Shown here piece by piece: positions 7,757-15,557 of a DNA stretch of 15,557 nt. The first letter of the stretch is position 1, and each line of letters begins with the position of its first letter. This stretch comes from Bremia lactucae. Lineage: Eukaryota > Oomycota > Peronosporomycetes > Peronosporales > Peronosporaceae. Under the pieces are notes generated by a model. The model saw only the letters and a program-made list of their open reading frames with translations, did not search any database and was not told the DNA's origin. Location: contig NC_090610.1 in the NCBI RefSeq assembly GCF_004359215.1, positions 14,247,088 to 14,262,644 of the forward strand. Reading direction: 5' to 3'. The position numbers and the translations under genes were made by a program.

Positions 7757-8158
7757 ATGTCTGTTAAGTTTTCATCAGATGGCTATCTTATGAGCGTTCT
7801 GGAGCGTCCACAAGCGTGTGGATGTAACTACGACTGAGTGCGATGGCCTCACTTGTGGTACGGTCGTTAGCACGACTGCACAAGATCACAGTGGGATTAT
7901 AAAATCGCACTATGGTGCCATCTGCCGGCGGCTGTGAGAATGCACAGGCAGCGCCGAATGTCCACCACTCGAATAAGTCAAGAAGATTGAGACATGAATA
8001 TACGCCTAGCGAGCGACATTCAAGTAATATACCGATTGTCAAAAAGGGCCAACACGATGATTCAAGGTCAAGAAGAGAGTCGGTCGTAGAGGAACCGACT
8101 GTGATAGCGCAATCACAGTCGGAGGGCGTTGACGGAATAAGTCCCCACGTTCTTGAGA
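7757..8158 (+). other. Decayed protease region of element B
   Basis: Gypsy order places the aspartic protease here, between gag and the RT leader. I find neither a DSG active-site triad nor an ILGMPWL-like block in any plus frame, while both are visible in element D. The protease is deleted or scrambled. The open frame 7912-8181 shows no known motif; its Ser/Arg/Glu-rich make-up could be the spacer after protease. Confidence 0.5.
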
Positions 8159-8443
8159 AATTTTTTTCCTCAAATAGTTAATGCTGAAGTGACTAGACTT
8201 CAGCATCCCGAGGGATTAATCCCTCAGCAGCCTGTGGATAAATTCCACGATGAAACCGAGACATTGTATGTCTTGATTAATGACGGATCAAGAGTAGGCG
8301 CTTATACTCTTGATCTGTATGCGCCTCCAAAGTTAACTTCGGAGATAACTCAATTAAAAACCCTGGAACCCAAACGGTTCTTGAGAGATCTGCAGGGTGG
8401 TAAAATCAAGCAGATCTGCGTACTCGTCACAGAGGACGAATAA
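8159..8443 (+). pseudogene. Element B protease-RT linker
   Basis: This open frame of roughly 95 residues ends at the TAA at 8441-8443. It carries the segments YTLDLYAPPKLTSEITQL and RFLRDLQGGKIKQICVLVTE, which read like the conserved spacer preceding RT in this lineage. It holds two long perfect hairpins, 8181-8190/8197-8206 and 8286-8296/8305-8315. The next 98 bases to the RT frame hold stops in every frame I followed. Confidence 0.5.
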
Positions 8444-8541
8444 GTATCCGATACGCGGTCAGCGGTAACTTTTTGCAAAGAACGAACGAATTCTCAGCAG
8501 CTCATCGATGGACGAAAGTGTCCTCGATGTGAAGACTCGGA

Positions 8542-9390
8542 ATGAGAGATATACTACTCAATCCTGGAAGTCACTTAAGACAAGCCCTTTACAAGGATTT
8601 AATTGAATTCAGGGATGTATTCCCTGAAACAGTTTCATGCGAGTTGCCTGAGGATAAAGGCACTCGACATGAGATCAAGCTCAAACCGGGCTCGATGTAT
8701 TGTGTCATGAAACAGTGGCCACTGCCTCGTGAACAAGTACTTGCGATCGATAAATTCTTTATCAATCTATTAAAAGCGGGCCATGTGAGGGAGTCAACCT
8801 CCCTACATAGCTCTTCGACCTTCTGTGTGCGAAAGGCCACAGGAGTGTGGCGGATGGTGCACGCATTCAACAAACTGAATGCTGCAACAGTACCGGCTCA
8901 AACGCCGATACCTAGAAAAGACGTAATCATAGATGGTATGTCTAAGAGTACGATCTTTTCGTCTATGGATCTGATGGATGGGTTCTATCAAATCCTTATG
9001 CGTGAACGGGACATCCCGTACACAGCAGTAAGCACTCCCATTGGGATGCTCTGGGAGTGGCTAGTGATGCCTCAGGGGCTTAGTAACGCCCCTGCAACAT
9101 TCAACAGATGCGTAACAAATCTGTTGAGACCGGTGCGAGAATTCGCACCGAGTTATTTTGACGATGTATTCGTCCATAGCCCGGCCATGAACGGAAAGAC
9201 GGACGTGGAAGCTCATGAAACTCACATTCATCAGGTTCTTATACTTATCCGAAAGCATAAGCTGTACGCAAATCTCAAGAAGTGTATATTCGCTGGAAGC
9301 GTAATAGCACTCTGTGGGTCATCGTCAAAAAACATGGCGTGCGCCCTGATCCCGAAAAGATCAAGGCAATTACTGACTGGTCAGTTCTAG
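8542..9390 (+). pseudogene. Element B reverse transcriptase
   Basis: This frame of 282 residues is the best-kept part of the element. It reads DLIEFRDVFPETVSCELPED (the usual entry to gypsy RT), then RKATGVWRMVHAFNKLNAAT (palm strand block), SSMDLMDGFYQI (block A with the first catalytic Asp), WLVMPQGLSNAPATFNRCV (block B) and YFDDVFVHS (block C with the catalytic Asp pair, about residue 208). All three catalytic Asp are present. The frame then slips after LYANLKKCIFAGS (about 9300), and the thumb/connection continues in other frames towards 9500. There is no link to gag-protease in frame, so no active polyprotein is expected. Confidence 0.85.
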
Positions 9391-9957
9391 TCGATGTCAA
9401 GGAATTTTGAAAGTTCCTTAGGCTAGCTGCGTTCTTAAACAAGAACTCACGCAATTATGCCGAGATGACAGTTCATCTCTCTCGCCTCTTGAAAAAGACG
9501 AGAAATGGTTATGGAACGCTGATTGTCAGTGTTTTTTTGAAGGTATCAAGCTAAGCTTGATGCAATTGCCCATCTTGGCGATTGCAGATCAAGACAGACC
9601 ATTACATGTGGTCTGTGACGCCAGCGATTTCGCAATCGGCTGTGCGTTAATGCAATACGATACAGACCGCGCGGAGCGCGTCGTCTGTTACCAATCGCGT
9701 CAGCTGCAATCAGCTGAACGCAATTACCCAGTGCATGACATGCCATGAAATATGCACTGGCTAAGTTTAGGGTCCATCTCCTCGAACATAGACCGTTCAT
9801 CGTATATACGGACCAAGCGTCATTATGCACGGCCGCAAATAGCCCACAACTCTCGAAAAGAATGGCGAGGTGGCTATCCTTCTTTGCTGACAATAATTTC
9901 TCCGTAGAATATAAACCAGGACGCCTTGAAGTCATCGTTGATACGTTATCACGCTGA
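9391..9957 (+). pseudogene. Element B connection and RNase H
   Basis: The connection is broken at 9391-9550. RNase H follows from 9557: PILAIADQDRPLHVVCDASD with the first catalytic Asp, then ALMQYDTDRAERVVCYQSRQ and AERNYPVHD, with a stop at 9746-9748. It continues in the next frame (LAKFRVHLLEHRPFIVYTDQ) with the later catalytic Asp, then RMARWLSFFADNNFSVEYKP, and ends in a TGA at 9955-9957 where copy A reads through. The usual His after YTD is Gln here. Confidence 0.82.
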
Positions 9958-10930
9958 CCCGATTTCGAGCGGGCTGCGCATTCCAACAGTGAAAATAATC
10001 TCACTGCTGCAACACTCATTTCAAGTGATCCGTCATCAACCTTGTTTGATGACAAAAAGAAAGCCTACGCAGAAAATAAGGACCTTCTGCGTTTATGGAT
10101 CATCTGGTGAATCCATCCGATTAATCTTTCACGGATTTTCCGGCTTTATATCGATCGCCATATGATGATGCACAACACGCAACGGCTTATTCCATTACAC
10201 AGCCGCTGCCGGCGACACTCCACGTGCCGCCGTCCCAACTCACAATATTTGCGCTTATGCACCATGCATGAGTGTCACTATGCACCAACAAGCGGGCATC
10301 GTGGACGTAAGAAAACTTATCTCACAGTAAGTCGCGACTTTTACTGGCCCCGACAGTACCAGCTCGTGCGCAAGTACATTCGTTCCTCCGAGATATGTCA
10401 ACGAGTGAAGCCTATTTCTTCATCCCGTCCACCTCTCCAACCTCTACCACTTCCGGCAGAATGTTGGCAGTCCGTATCTATGGACTTCGTCTTCGGATTT
10501 CCCAAAGAAGATCACAAAATTAATGGAAAAGTTAATTTTGTAAACAGATTCAGCAAGATGGTACATTTTGTTGCAGTCCCAGAGTCGATCACGGCTCTGG
10601 GCTGTCCCCGTGTCTATAACGGCATGGTGTTAAAACTCCACGGTCTACCCCGCGAACTGTTCTCGGATGAGATCCACGGTTTACGGCGGAGCTCTTGGCA
10701 ATCCGTGTTCCGATCGCTCGGAACACGGCTGACTATGTCAACTTCTGATCAGAGACAGATGGTCAGACAGAACACGTAAAATCGCGTCCTCGAAGAGATA
10801 CTTCGAGATTACGTCCAATTGTATCCGAATTGAAGCGAGTTTTTACCGATTGTCGAATTCGCTATCAACAATCCGGTGCATGCGTCTACAACGCATGCAC
10901 CGTTCTTCTTGAATGGTTAACGCCATTCAC
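9958..10930 (+). pseudogene. Element B integrase (H2C2 finger and core)
   Basis: After a frameshifted spacer, the frame from 10162 gives the finger (CHYAPTSGHRGRKKTYLTVS, FYWPRQYQLVRKYIRSSEIC), in which the first of the two Cys is Ser. It continues with SVSMDFVFGFPKED (first catalytic Asp), VNRFSKMVHFVAVPES and LPRELFSDEIHG (second catalytic Asp). At 10735-10779 the [18 protein letters not shown] block is garbled and a stop removes the catalytic Glu context. Beyond it RVLEEILRDYVQ and FAINNPVHAST are readable in the same frame, with further stops. Copy A keeps the Glu block but not the first Asp, so the two copies are broken in different places. Confidence 0.82.
10703..10728. other. 11-bp hairpin in integrase of element B
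   Basis: Perfect stem 10703-10713/10718-10728 with loop TCGC. Copy A has the same stem core at 1778-1786/1791-1799 with loop GAGA (TCTC on the sense strand), so the visible change in this core is in the loop. Confidence 0.85.
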
Positions 10931-12155
10931 GCATACCCACCCATTAAGAGGAATCCTCTAGTTGAAGGGGGGGTGGACTCGCACGACCAAAACCATTTCT
11001 TGCTCATCCTCATCACGCATAGTGATTGATGTCGATGTCGAAGCAATCGACATCGAAGATGAGAAAGATCTCATGGCAGTGCGCACAAAGTCCACTGGAA
11101 AAGACAAAATAAATGAGTCAGCAGAGGAATTTCTGCTGGCTCGAGAGTCAATTATCCATTGCTAACGCAGTGAACCGTCAGAAACGGAACGCAGACAAAC
11201 ATGGAAGAGCAAATGTAATTTCATTTAGAATTAATATCCTAGTACTACTCTCTACGGTAAACTTACCTAATCGTGTAGTCACCAATGTGGGTAGCAGTAA
11301 TCTACTGCCCAAGTTCATTAAGCCATTCCGTGTACTGGATCGCAGAGGCCGATGCGTACACAATAGAATTGCCACGTAGGATGCGAGCGCATTCTACGTT
11401 TTACGTTGGTTGGCTCCGCCCGTACCATCAGTACGCGGTTTCTTCTGAGGACGAATCTGACCACCTTTTTCAAGAATCCCTAAAAAAATCTTGTGGTCAC
11501 GAGCCAGATTCTCATGCTGAATCTGGAGATCTCATGTCGGGTCCAAAGATCCTCGAAACCGCGATGAGCTAACGACAGGTCATCACGAAAAGCGTGATAT
11601 CTCTGCTCGTAATCCAACATTAAGTACGCACTCTTCGAACGAATTTCCAACCGTTTAAAAAAGTGTGCTTGCACCGTTTGCTCCAACAAGTGACATTTAC
11701 CGCGCTCGTGACCAAAGTTCTCCTTCACATGGAGGTAGCGATCAAGTTTGTCGATCTTCGACTCTAGATCCGACACACACGATAGATCTAATTTTACATG
11801 GAGGTAGCAATCAAGTTTGTCGATCTTCGATTCTAGATCCGACACACACGATAGATCTAATTTTCCCTACTCCACCACAACCATTAGTGGATTCCCACGG
11901 TGGTCAACGTTTACTTGTGGAACGTATTCTACGACACCAAGATGTGAAGGAGCAGCGGAAGAATTATTTGCTTCGCTGGCGCGGTTAACCACTTTCGCAT
12001 GACAGCAGCTGAGAGCCTCGTTCCCTGGCGTTTAGGGCATGGTCCGTCAGTATGACAAGACCCATCGGATGGATTTGAAGGTCCATCGTAGAACACGCAC
12101 TCCTGGCGCTTGTAAATTGATTGCAAAGCGTCAATCGCATCGCGCATCTCGATAA
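10931..12155 (+). pseudogene. Element B integrase C-terminal module, Ser-rich tail and broken chromodomain
   Basis: The pieces are a basic linker (EDEKDLMAVRTKSTGKDKIN, about 11060), NADKHGRANV (about 11190), the GPF-type module (NVGSSNLLPKF, then AYTIELPRRMRAHSTFYVGW, LRPYHQY to 11433), an acidic/Ser-rich tail, and the chromodomain start (LLVERILRHQD, NYLLRWRG) up to a TAA at 11986-11988 where copy A has Tyr. The rest of the chromodomain (SHDSWEPRS) is readable past the stop. The pol stop would be the TAA at 12153-12155. The antisense gene covers this whole tail from 11394 rightwards. Confidence 0.8.
11728..11865. repeat. 69-bp tandem duplication in the coiled-coil region
   Basis: Two copies, 11728-11796 and 11797-11865, start CATGGAGGTAGC and differ at only a couple of bases. 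The period is 23 codons, so it is in frame on both strands. On the antisense side it repeats the block SDLESKIDKLDxYLHVK. Copy A has one unit. Confidence 0.9.
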
Positions 12156-12667
12156 AGATGCGAGCCCTTCCCCTGGGCGAAGAAAGGGAATAAACATATC
12201 CTCACTCGTTTCGTGTTGTCAGCTGAACACGGACAGGGATCACCCCACGTGAGGCATACAAGTCCTACCTCACGTGACAACCGATGCAATTTATACTTTG
12301 CACCGGTTGGAGTTCTTTTCTCAAATTTAACGCGATTCGCGTTAAGTTTTTGAAGCCAAGCTTCGCGTCCAATGTCTTTAACATTGCGAATGAACGCACT
12401 CCAAGCTTGCATAAGCGAGACTTTATCTCGCTTATTATTGCCACTAAACCATCGATGCTTAAGAAAAGCATCGAGATAGAAATCTTCCTCAGCGCGAAAG
12501 TTCTTCGCGCTGGGATCAAGGCCATGTAGCTTTGTCGCAATAAATAATGGATATTTATTGTGAGGAGTAGTTTCTCCAGACAAGCTATTGATAAGCCTTT
12601 CTGGCAAAATCCACGGCTTCTTTTCAGGGGCGAAACGAGACATTTTTTATTGTTTTCACTCCCCTGA

Positions 12668-12695
12668 GTGGTACCCACTGAAGCAGGGGTACCAC
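12668..12695. other. Hairpin with ACTGAAGCAG apex inside antisense gene
   Basis: The arms GTGGTACCC (12668-12676) and GGGTACCAC (12687-12695) enclose exactly ACTGAAGCAG. The same ten bases form the apex of both hairpins in each family-1 LTR. Confidence 0.8.
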
Positions 12696-13024
12696 AAGAA
12701 CTTTTCTTACGATGGCTTACGCCATCGTCGTCACCTTGCACAGAGACACGTGCAGGTGCCGTATGGGAGATCGTACGGGCGATGAGGGATCATCCTCATC
12801 GTCGGAACCAAACAGACTATTAACTCGTCTATCAAAACGAGCCCCCTCTTTCGAAGGCTCATAGTCAGCCGCCTGACGTCTTTCAGGCGACTATTCTATT
12901 ATCCTCGAGTCGGCCATTTCGTCCGACTCGCATTCAAGGTCGACCTCCAAAGTAGGGTCGAATTCACGTGGTAAACCACCTCGTGCACCCGCAACATCTA
13001 GTGTTGCGCGAGAAGAAGGAACTA

Positions 13025-13045
13025 CGGCAGACGTTCCGTCTGCCG
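13025..13045. other. 9-bp hairpin in antisense gene N-terminal part
   Basis: Stem CGGCAGACG (13025-13033) with CGTCTGCCG (13037-13045), loop TTC. It lies outside any sense-strand coding region, so sense-protein coding cannot explain it. Confidence 0.8.
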
Positions 13046-13238
13046 CAAGAGACATTAGTGCGTCACCCGCGGCTGCATGAACCGCAGCCGAAGGCTTTGC
13101 ACTACCAGCACCCAGCATCGGTTTATTCTTCATGCGAAAGAATTTAAAATGATAGTTTCTGACCAACCAACATCATGTTTAAGTAAGTGGTAACATAGTG
13201 ACCACTCTATCCAATGACAGTCAGATTGATTGTCGTTT

Positions 13239-13251
13239 AAGGGAGGCGTGA
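13239..13251 (+). promoter_or_regulatory. Polypurine tract of element B
   Basis: AAGGGAGGCGTGA directly abuts the 3' LTR start, the position where plus-strand DNA synthesis is primed. The tract is interrupted by C and T. Confidence 0.6.
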
Positions 13252-13695
13252 TGTAACGGGGTGTATCGTTACATGAAATCAACACTTAAGGTTGTTAATT
13301 AATATATTATCTAAAAGGTAGAGAATATTTGGAGAATATTACTTTATATAGTAATATTCGGAAATCTTATTCATAAATAGGTATAAGCCGTTACATCTAT
13401 TTATCCCGCAGACCAATCAGCTGTAAACGTAAACAAAGAGAGAGAGACAGATAAGATTGCAATTGCATGTTTAGTATTAGTTTATAATTAAGTTAGCAAT
13501 AATAGATATAAAGAAGAGAAACTTAATTATAATAATACAGTTGTCATTTAACCCTCTTTAAGGTAAGTGTCTTAAAGAGATGTCTTCCTCTGCACGTACT
13601 AGTGTACATAAAACTGACGAAAGGCACCACTCGCAACTGAAGCAGTGCGAAGTGGACTTGTACTGAAGCAGTACAAGTCGTAGTGCCCCGTTTCA
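13252..13695 (+). repeat. 3' LTR of element B
   Basis: It starts TGTAACGGGGTGTATCGTTAC and ends GCCCCGTTTCA. The terminal inverted repeat TGTAACGGGG/CCCCGTTACA is almost intact. It carries the twin hairpins with the ACTGAAGCAG apex (second stem 13655-13664/13670-13679). It is markedly closer to LTR A than to the 5' LTR of its own element. Confidence 0.9.
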
Positions 13696-13739
13696 TAGGG
13701 TGTGTGTCATAGCCGCATTACGACGTGCCCACCAACACT

Positions 13740-13757
13740 TGGTAGCACTTCAAATAC
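13740..13757 (+). promoter_or_regulatory. Primer-binding site of element D
   Basis: After the LTR end (ACCAACA, 13737) and the spacer CT comes TGGTAGCACTTCAAATAC. The first nine bases equal the PBS start of element B, so two families share the same primer class and the same two-base spacer. Confidence 0.7.
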
Positions 13758-13790
13758 TTTTCACGACCCGCATCCCTGCGTGTGTACATC

Positions 13791-14816
13791 ATGATGAGCC
13801 TCAATATTGATTGGGCTCATTTTCCCCACATCTCCGAACATCATCGGCAGGTGGCAGGGCATATGGTGCAGGAACTTGATAAACAAGCCTTGGCCAGGCT
13901 CCTTGGCAGTCCGCCTGAGCAACAGGATGCTCAGTTGGAGCAGTTTGAGGCATTCGTGCTCGGACAGCGGAGAGCCGCGTCCAAGGCACAGAGTTGTGCC
14001 GCGGCGGAGTCCGTCACTCAGACTCAGGATGAGCTGCGGCATGAGCAGGCACGGAGCGAGGCTCTCAATACGACTGTTGAGATGCTCACTGCCCGGCCGC
14101 ATCAGCTGAGGCCCAATCGGATGGACCCGCCCAAGTTTGAGCTCAATTGTCCACTGGCTTTTAGCCGTGGAGCAATGTGGGGTCGCGCAGCTCATGGATG
14201 ACGACAGCCGTATGGTGTCGTACGCCATGTCGCACCTGCGCGATAAGATTTCAGAGTTGGGGCTTACTCGGCTGTTCTGGCAGCCGCCGAACACGAAGTG
14301 TTGCTTCAGGCGCGCCTCTTTGGAGCGCGACAGGCGAAGCTATCTCTGCAAGAGTATGTGCAAGAGATGCGCTCGCTGTCGGCGTCAATAACCGTAGGTC
14401 CGATTCCGGAGCACATTAAGGTGCCCACGTTTATGAACGGACTACGGCATGGTCCATCGCGACAGGCCCTTTTCAGAAAGGTGCCGTCGACGATGGAAGA
14501 GGCAATCCAAATTGCCTTAGTTGAGGAGCAATCCTACAACAGTGCCTCGGCGACAGCTTGGTATAAGCCGTCGGCCGAGAGGACAGATGCCACTCCTATG
14601 GAGTTGGGCAATGCAGACGTGGTCTATTATAAATGCGGCAAGCGCGGCCATATGATGGCTCGCTGCTATGCCAGGGTCCCTGCTAGGGCAAAGATGCCCA
14701 GCAAGAGGACTCCCTTCCCAAAGGGCGATGGCAGCGTGCGAGACGCACGAGTTCTGCATCGACCACTGAGGTGTCGGGAAATGCAGGAGCGCTGTAGGGG
14801 CGAAATGCCCTACTGA
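13791..14816 (+). pseudogene. Element D gag, frameshifted
   Basis: The start ATG pair is at 13791. The N-terminal helical part is rich in Gln/Glu/Ala with coiled-coil heptads (LDKQALARLLGSPPEQQDAQ; ESVTQTQDELRHEQ). The linker to capsid (NRMDPPKFEL) is at about 14110. The frame slips near 14150 (LLAVEQCGVAQLMDDDSRMV in another frame), then again near 14290 to the well-kept end: LQEYVQEMRSLSASI, IPEHIKVPTFMNGLRHGPSR and AIQIALVEEQSYNSA, the usual gypsy capsid end. The CCHC knuckle reads YYKCGKRGHMMARC, so its first Cys is Tyr. The frame ends at 14814-14816. Confidence 0.8.
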
Positions 14817-15200
14817 CGCGGACTCTGAAGCTACCCCTAAGTTCAGAGTTGTGGAATAAATCGGTAGCATAGTCCCTGAGGTCTCGAAATTTCGGACCTC
14901 AACCTGCTGGTCTGAAGCGCTCATGTAAGAGGCTATGACCAGGTGATGACCCTCCTAGTGGATTCGGGTGTATCACAAAAATTTGTGAAACTCGCGGGTC
15001 TAAGAAAGAGACCGGCGATGTTTGAGTCGCTTTGCCAGGATGGCAACCGAGAATAGAAGACCGTTCGTTTAGCGAACGGCGCGCTCGTTAAGTCTGAAGG
15101 AGTTCAGGCAGAATTTGCCTTCAGCTTTAGTGAGTTCTCTTGTAAAGAGTAGTTCACAGTGCTAGGAATGGAGAGTCCGTATGACCTCATCCTAGGCATG

Positions 15201-15227
15201 CCATGGTTGGCAAAACACCAACCATGG
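15201..15227. other. 10-bp hairpin in protease of element D
   Basis: Perfect stem CCATGGTTGG (15201-15210) with 15218-15227, loop of 7. It covers the conserved GMPWL codons. It shows that hairpin packing is not limited to family 1. Confidence 0.85.
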
Positions 15228-15405
15228 ATAGACTGGCGTACACGCACAGTTGCGAACTCTACGCAGGACACCGGAAAGGATGTGCTCCTGCGAGAGGCGT
15301 ATGCAACTGATGTCGTGTCGAACACAGTTGAGGGTGCGTTGACGGGATGTCAAACGTCACCAATTCCTACCCAGCTCGTGGAGACTGAGGTAGTGAATAG
15401 GACGA

Positions 15406-15537
15406 TGACAAGTAGTCATGCGTCCGAATGTCCTGCACAGAGCCGAGAGCCTGTGGCAGTAGACGGCGAGCTGACAAGAAGTCATGCGTCGCATAAACCG
15501 GCACAGTGCCAAGAGCCTGGTGCGGTTGGAAGGGGTG
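15406..15537 (+). repeat. Imperfect 66-bp tandem repeat in protease-RT spacer of element D
   Basis: Unit starts are at 15406 and 15472 (TGACAAG.AGTCATGCGTC). The period is 22 codons. The protein units share SHAS...PAQ..EP.AV..G. The units are strongly diverged in the middle. Confidence 0.7.
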
Positions 15538-15557
15538 CGTTAGCCAGGAGTGCAACG

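Larger units (their letters stand above)
11394..13133 (-). pseudogene. Antisense gene of family-1 retroelement, copy B (frameshifted)
   Basis: This is the second copy of the antisense ORF at 1-1125, here with its N-terminus. The likely ATG is at 13133-13131 (MKNKPMLGAGSAKPSAAVHA), 118 bases inside the 3' LTR edge. An Ala-rich then acidic N-terminal part (LECESDEMAD; FGSDDEDDPSSP) is split by a TAG at 12891-12893 and by a shift near 12760. The central part restarts at 12643 (MSRFAPEKKPWILPER), after one further shift in an A6 run. From 12643 it matches copy A, with breaks near 12170 and 11850, a coiled-coil region at 11845-11520, a shift near 11480, and the final TAG at 11394-11396. Undamaged length would be about 580 residues. 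Acidic N-terminus plus C-terminal coiled coil fits a regulatory or RNA/DNA-binding protein, but no known domain is recognised. Transcription from the 3' LTR in reverse is plausible by position only. Confidence 0.6.
6064..13695 (+). mobile_element. Element B: near full-length Ty3/gypsy chromovirus (family 1), inactive
   Basis: At about 7.6 kb it has two LTRs with TG starts, a PBS two bases after the 5' LTR, gag, pol in the gypsy order (RT, RNase H, integrase, chromodomain), a purine tract before the 3' LTR, and an antisense gene between chromodomain and 3' LTR. Every coding part is frameshifted or stopped. The 5-bp flanks (TAAAT left, TAGGG right) do not match, and the neighbours differ (C on the left, D on the right). 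The two LTRs are also of visibly different subtype. The present copy is therefore probably a recombinant of two insertions, not one clean insertion. Confidence 0.88.
13696..15557 (+). mobile_element. Element D: start of a family-2 gypsy element, cut by window edge
   Basis: An LTR end fragment (13696-13737), PBS, gag with zinc knuckle and aspartic protease follow in the standard order. The LTR fragment begins exactly where B's 3' LTR ends, so B or a relative has replaced the rest of D's LTR. Its base composition is more GC-rich than family 1. RT and the rest would lie to the right of the window. Confidence 0.8.
14937..15557 (+). pseudogene. Element D aspartic protease and Pro/Ser-rich spacer (runs off edge)
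   Basis: One frame carries LLVDSGVSQKFV (catalytic Asp codon at 14961; DSGVS in place of DSGAS) and, 75 codons on, YDLILGMPWLAKHQPWIDWR, the paired C-terminal block of the retropepsin fold. Two in-frame TAG stops break it (15054-15056, 15150-15152). The enzyme would cut the Gag-Pol polyprotein. A spacer of low complexity follows to the window end, with a 22-residue repeat. Confidence 0.78.

Noticed and set aside
9546..10055. 169-residue open frame on the minus strand
   Set aside because: It lies opposite RNase H of element B, has no motif, and copy A shows no matching open frame. Hairpin-rich DNA tends to open both strands.
12640..12660. A6 run before ATG 12643 as a deliberate frameshift or start signal
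   Set aside because: Copy A cannot be compared here because it starts left of the window. Several other random shifts in copy B make simple decay more likely.

Overview
The window reads as a retrotransposon-packed intergenic region of a eukaryote, most likely an oomycete (Phytophthora or downy-mildew type). I base this on the style of the Ty3/gypsy chromovirus proteins, which is recall of family style and not a database match. I see no cellular gene, rRNA, tRNA or CRISPR array. Everything recognisable belongs to at least four LTR-retrotransposon remnants.

Layout. (A) 1-3731, minus strand: a deleted gypsy element of family 1, with a 5' LTR at 3409-3731, a broken gag, a gag-to-RNase H fusion deletion, a broken integrase and an intact chromodomain. 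Its 3' end lies off the left edge. (E) 3732-4312, plus strand: AT-rich LTR-like DNA ending in an LTR terminus and a primer-binding site. (C) about 4345-6063, minus strand: a decayed pol of another lineage, with RNase H, H2C2 finger, integrase and chromodomain fragment. (B) 6064-13695, plus strand: a near full-length family-1 element with two LTRs of about 440 bp, PBS, gag, RT with an intact YFDD box, RNase H, integrase, chromodomain and polypurine tract, all frameshifted. (D) 13696-15557, plus strand: the LTR end, PBS, gag and protease start of a family-2 element that runs off the right edge.

Two things stand out. First, family 1 carries a long antisense gene. It starts just inside the 3' LTR and runs back against the sense strand through the chromodomain and the Ser-rich integrase tail. 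In copy A both strands are open for about 700 bp (410-1107). The antisense frame is unbroken for the whole 375 codons in view, although most of that element's pol is dead. The function is unknown; the C-terminal half is coiled-coil-like.

Second, the whole window is packed with short perfect stem-loops, coding and non-coding alike. More than twenty have stems of 9-12 bp and short loops, where chance predicts about one. Where the A and B copies can be compared, differences fall mainly in the loops or preserve pairing. This points to selected RNA structure or to a palindrome-making copying process. Copy A also contains a precise 150-bp internal inversion with one end in such a hairpin.
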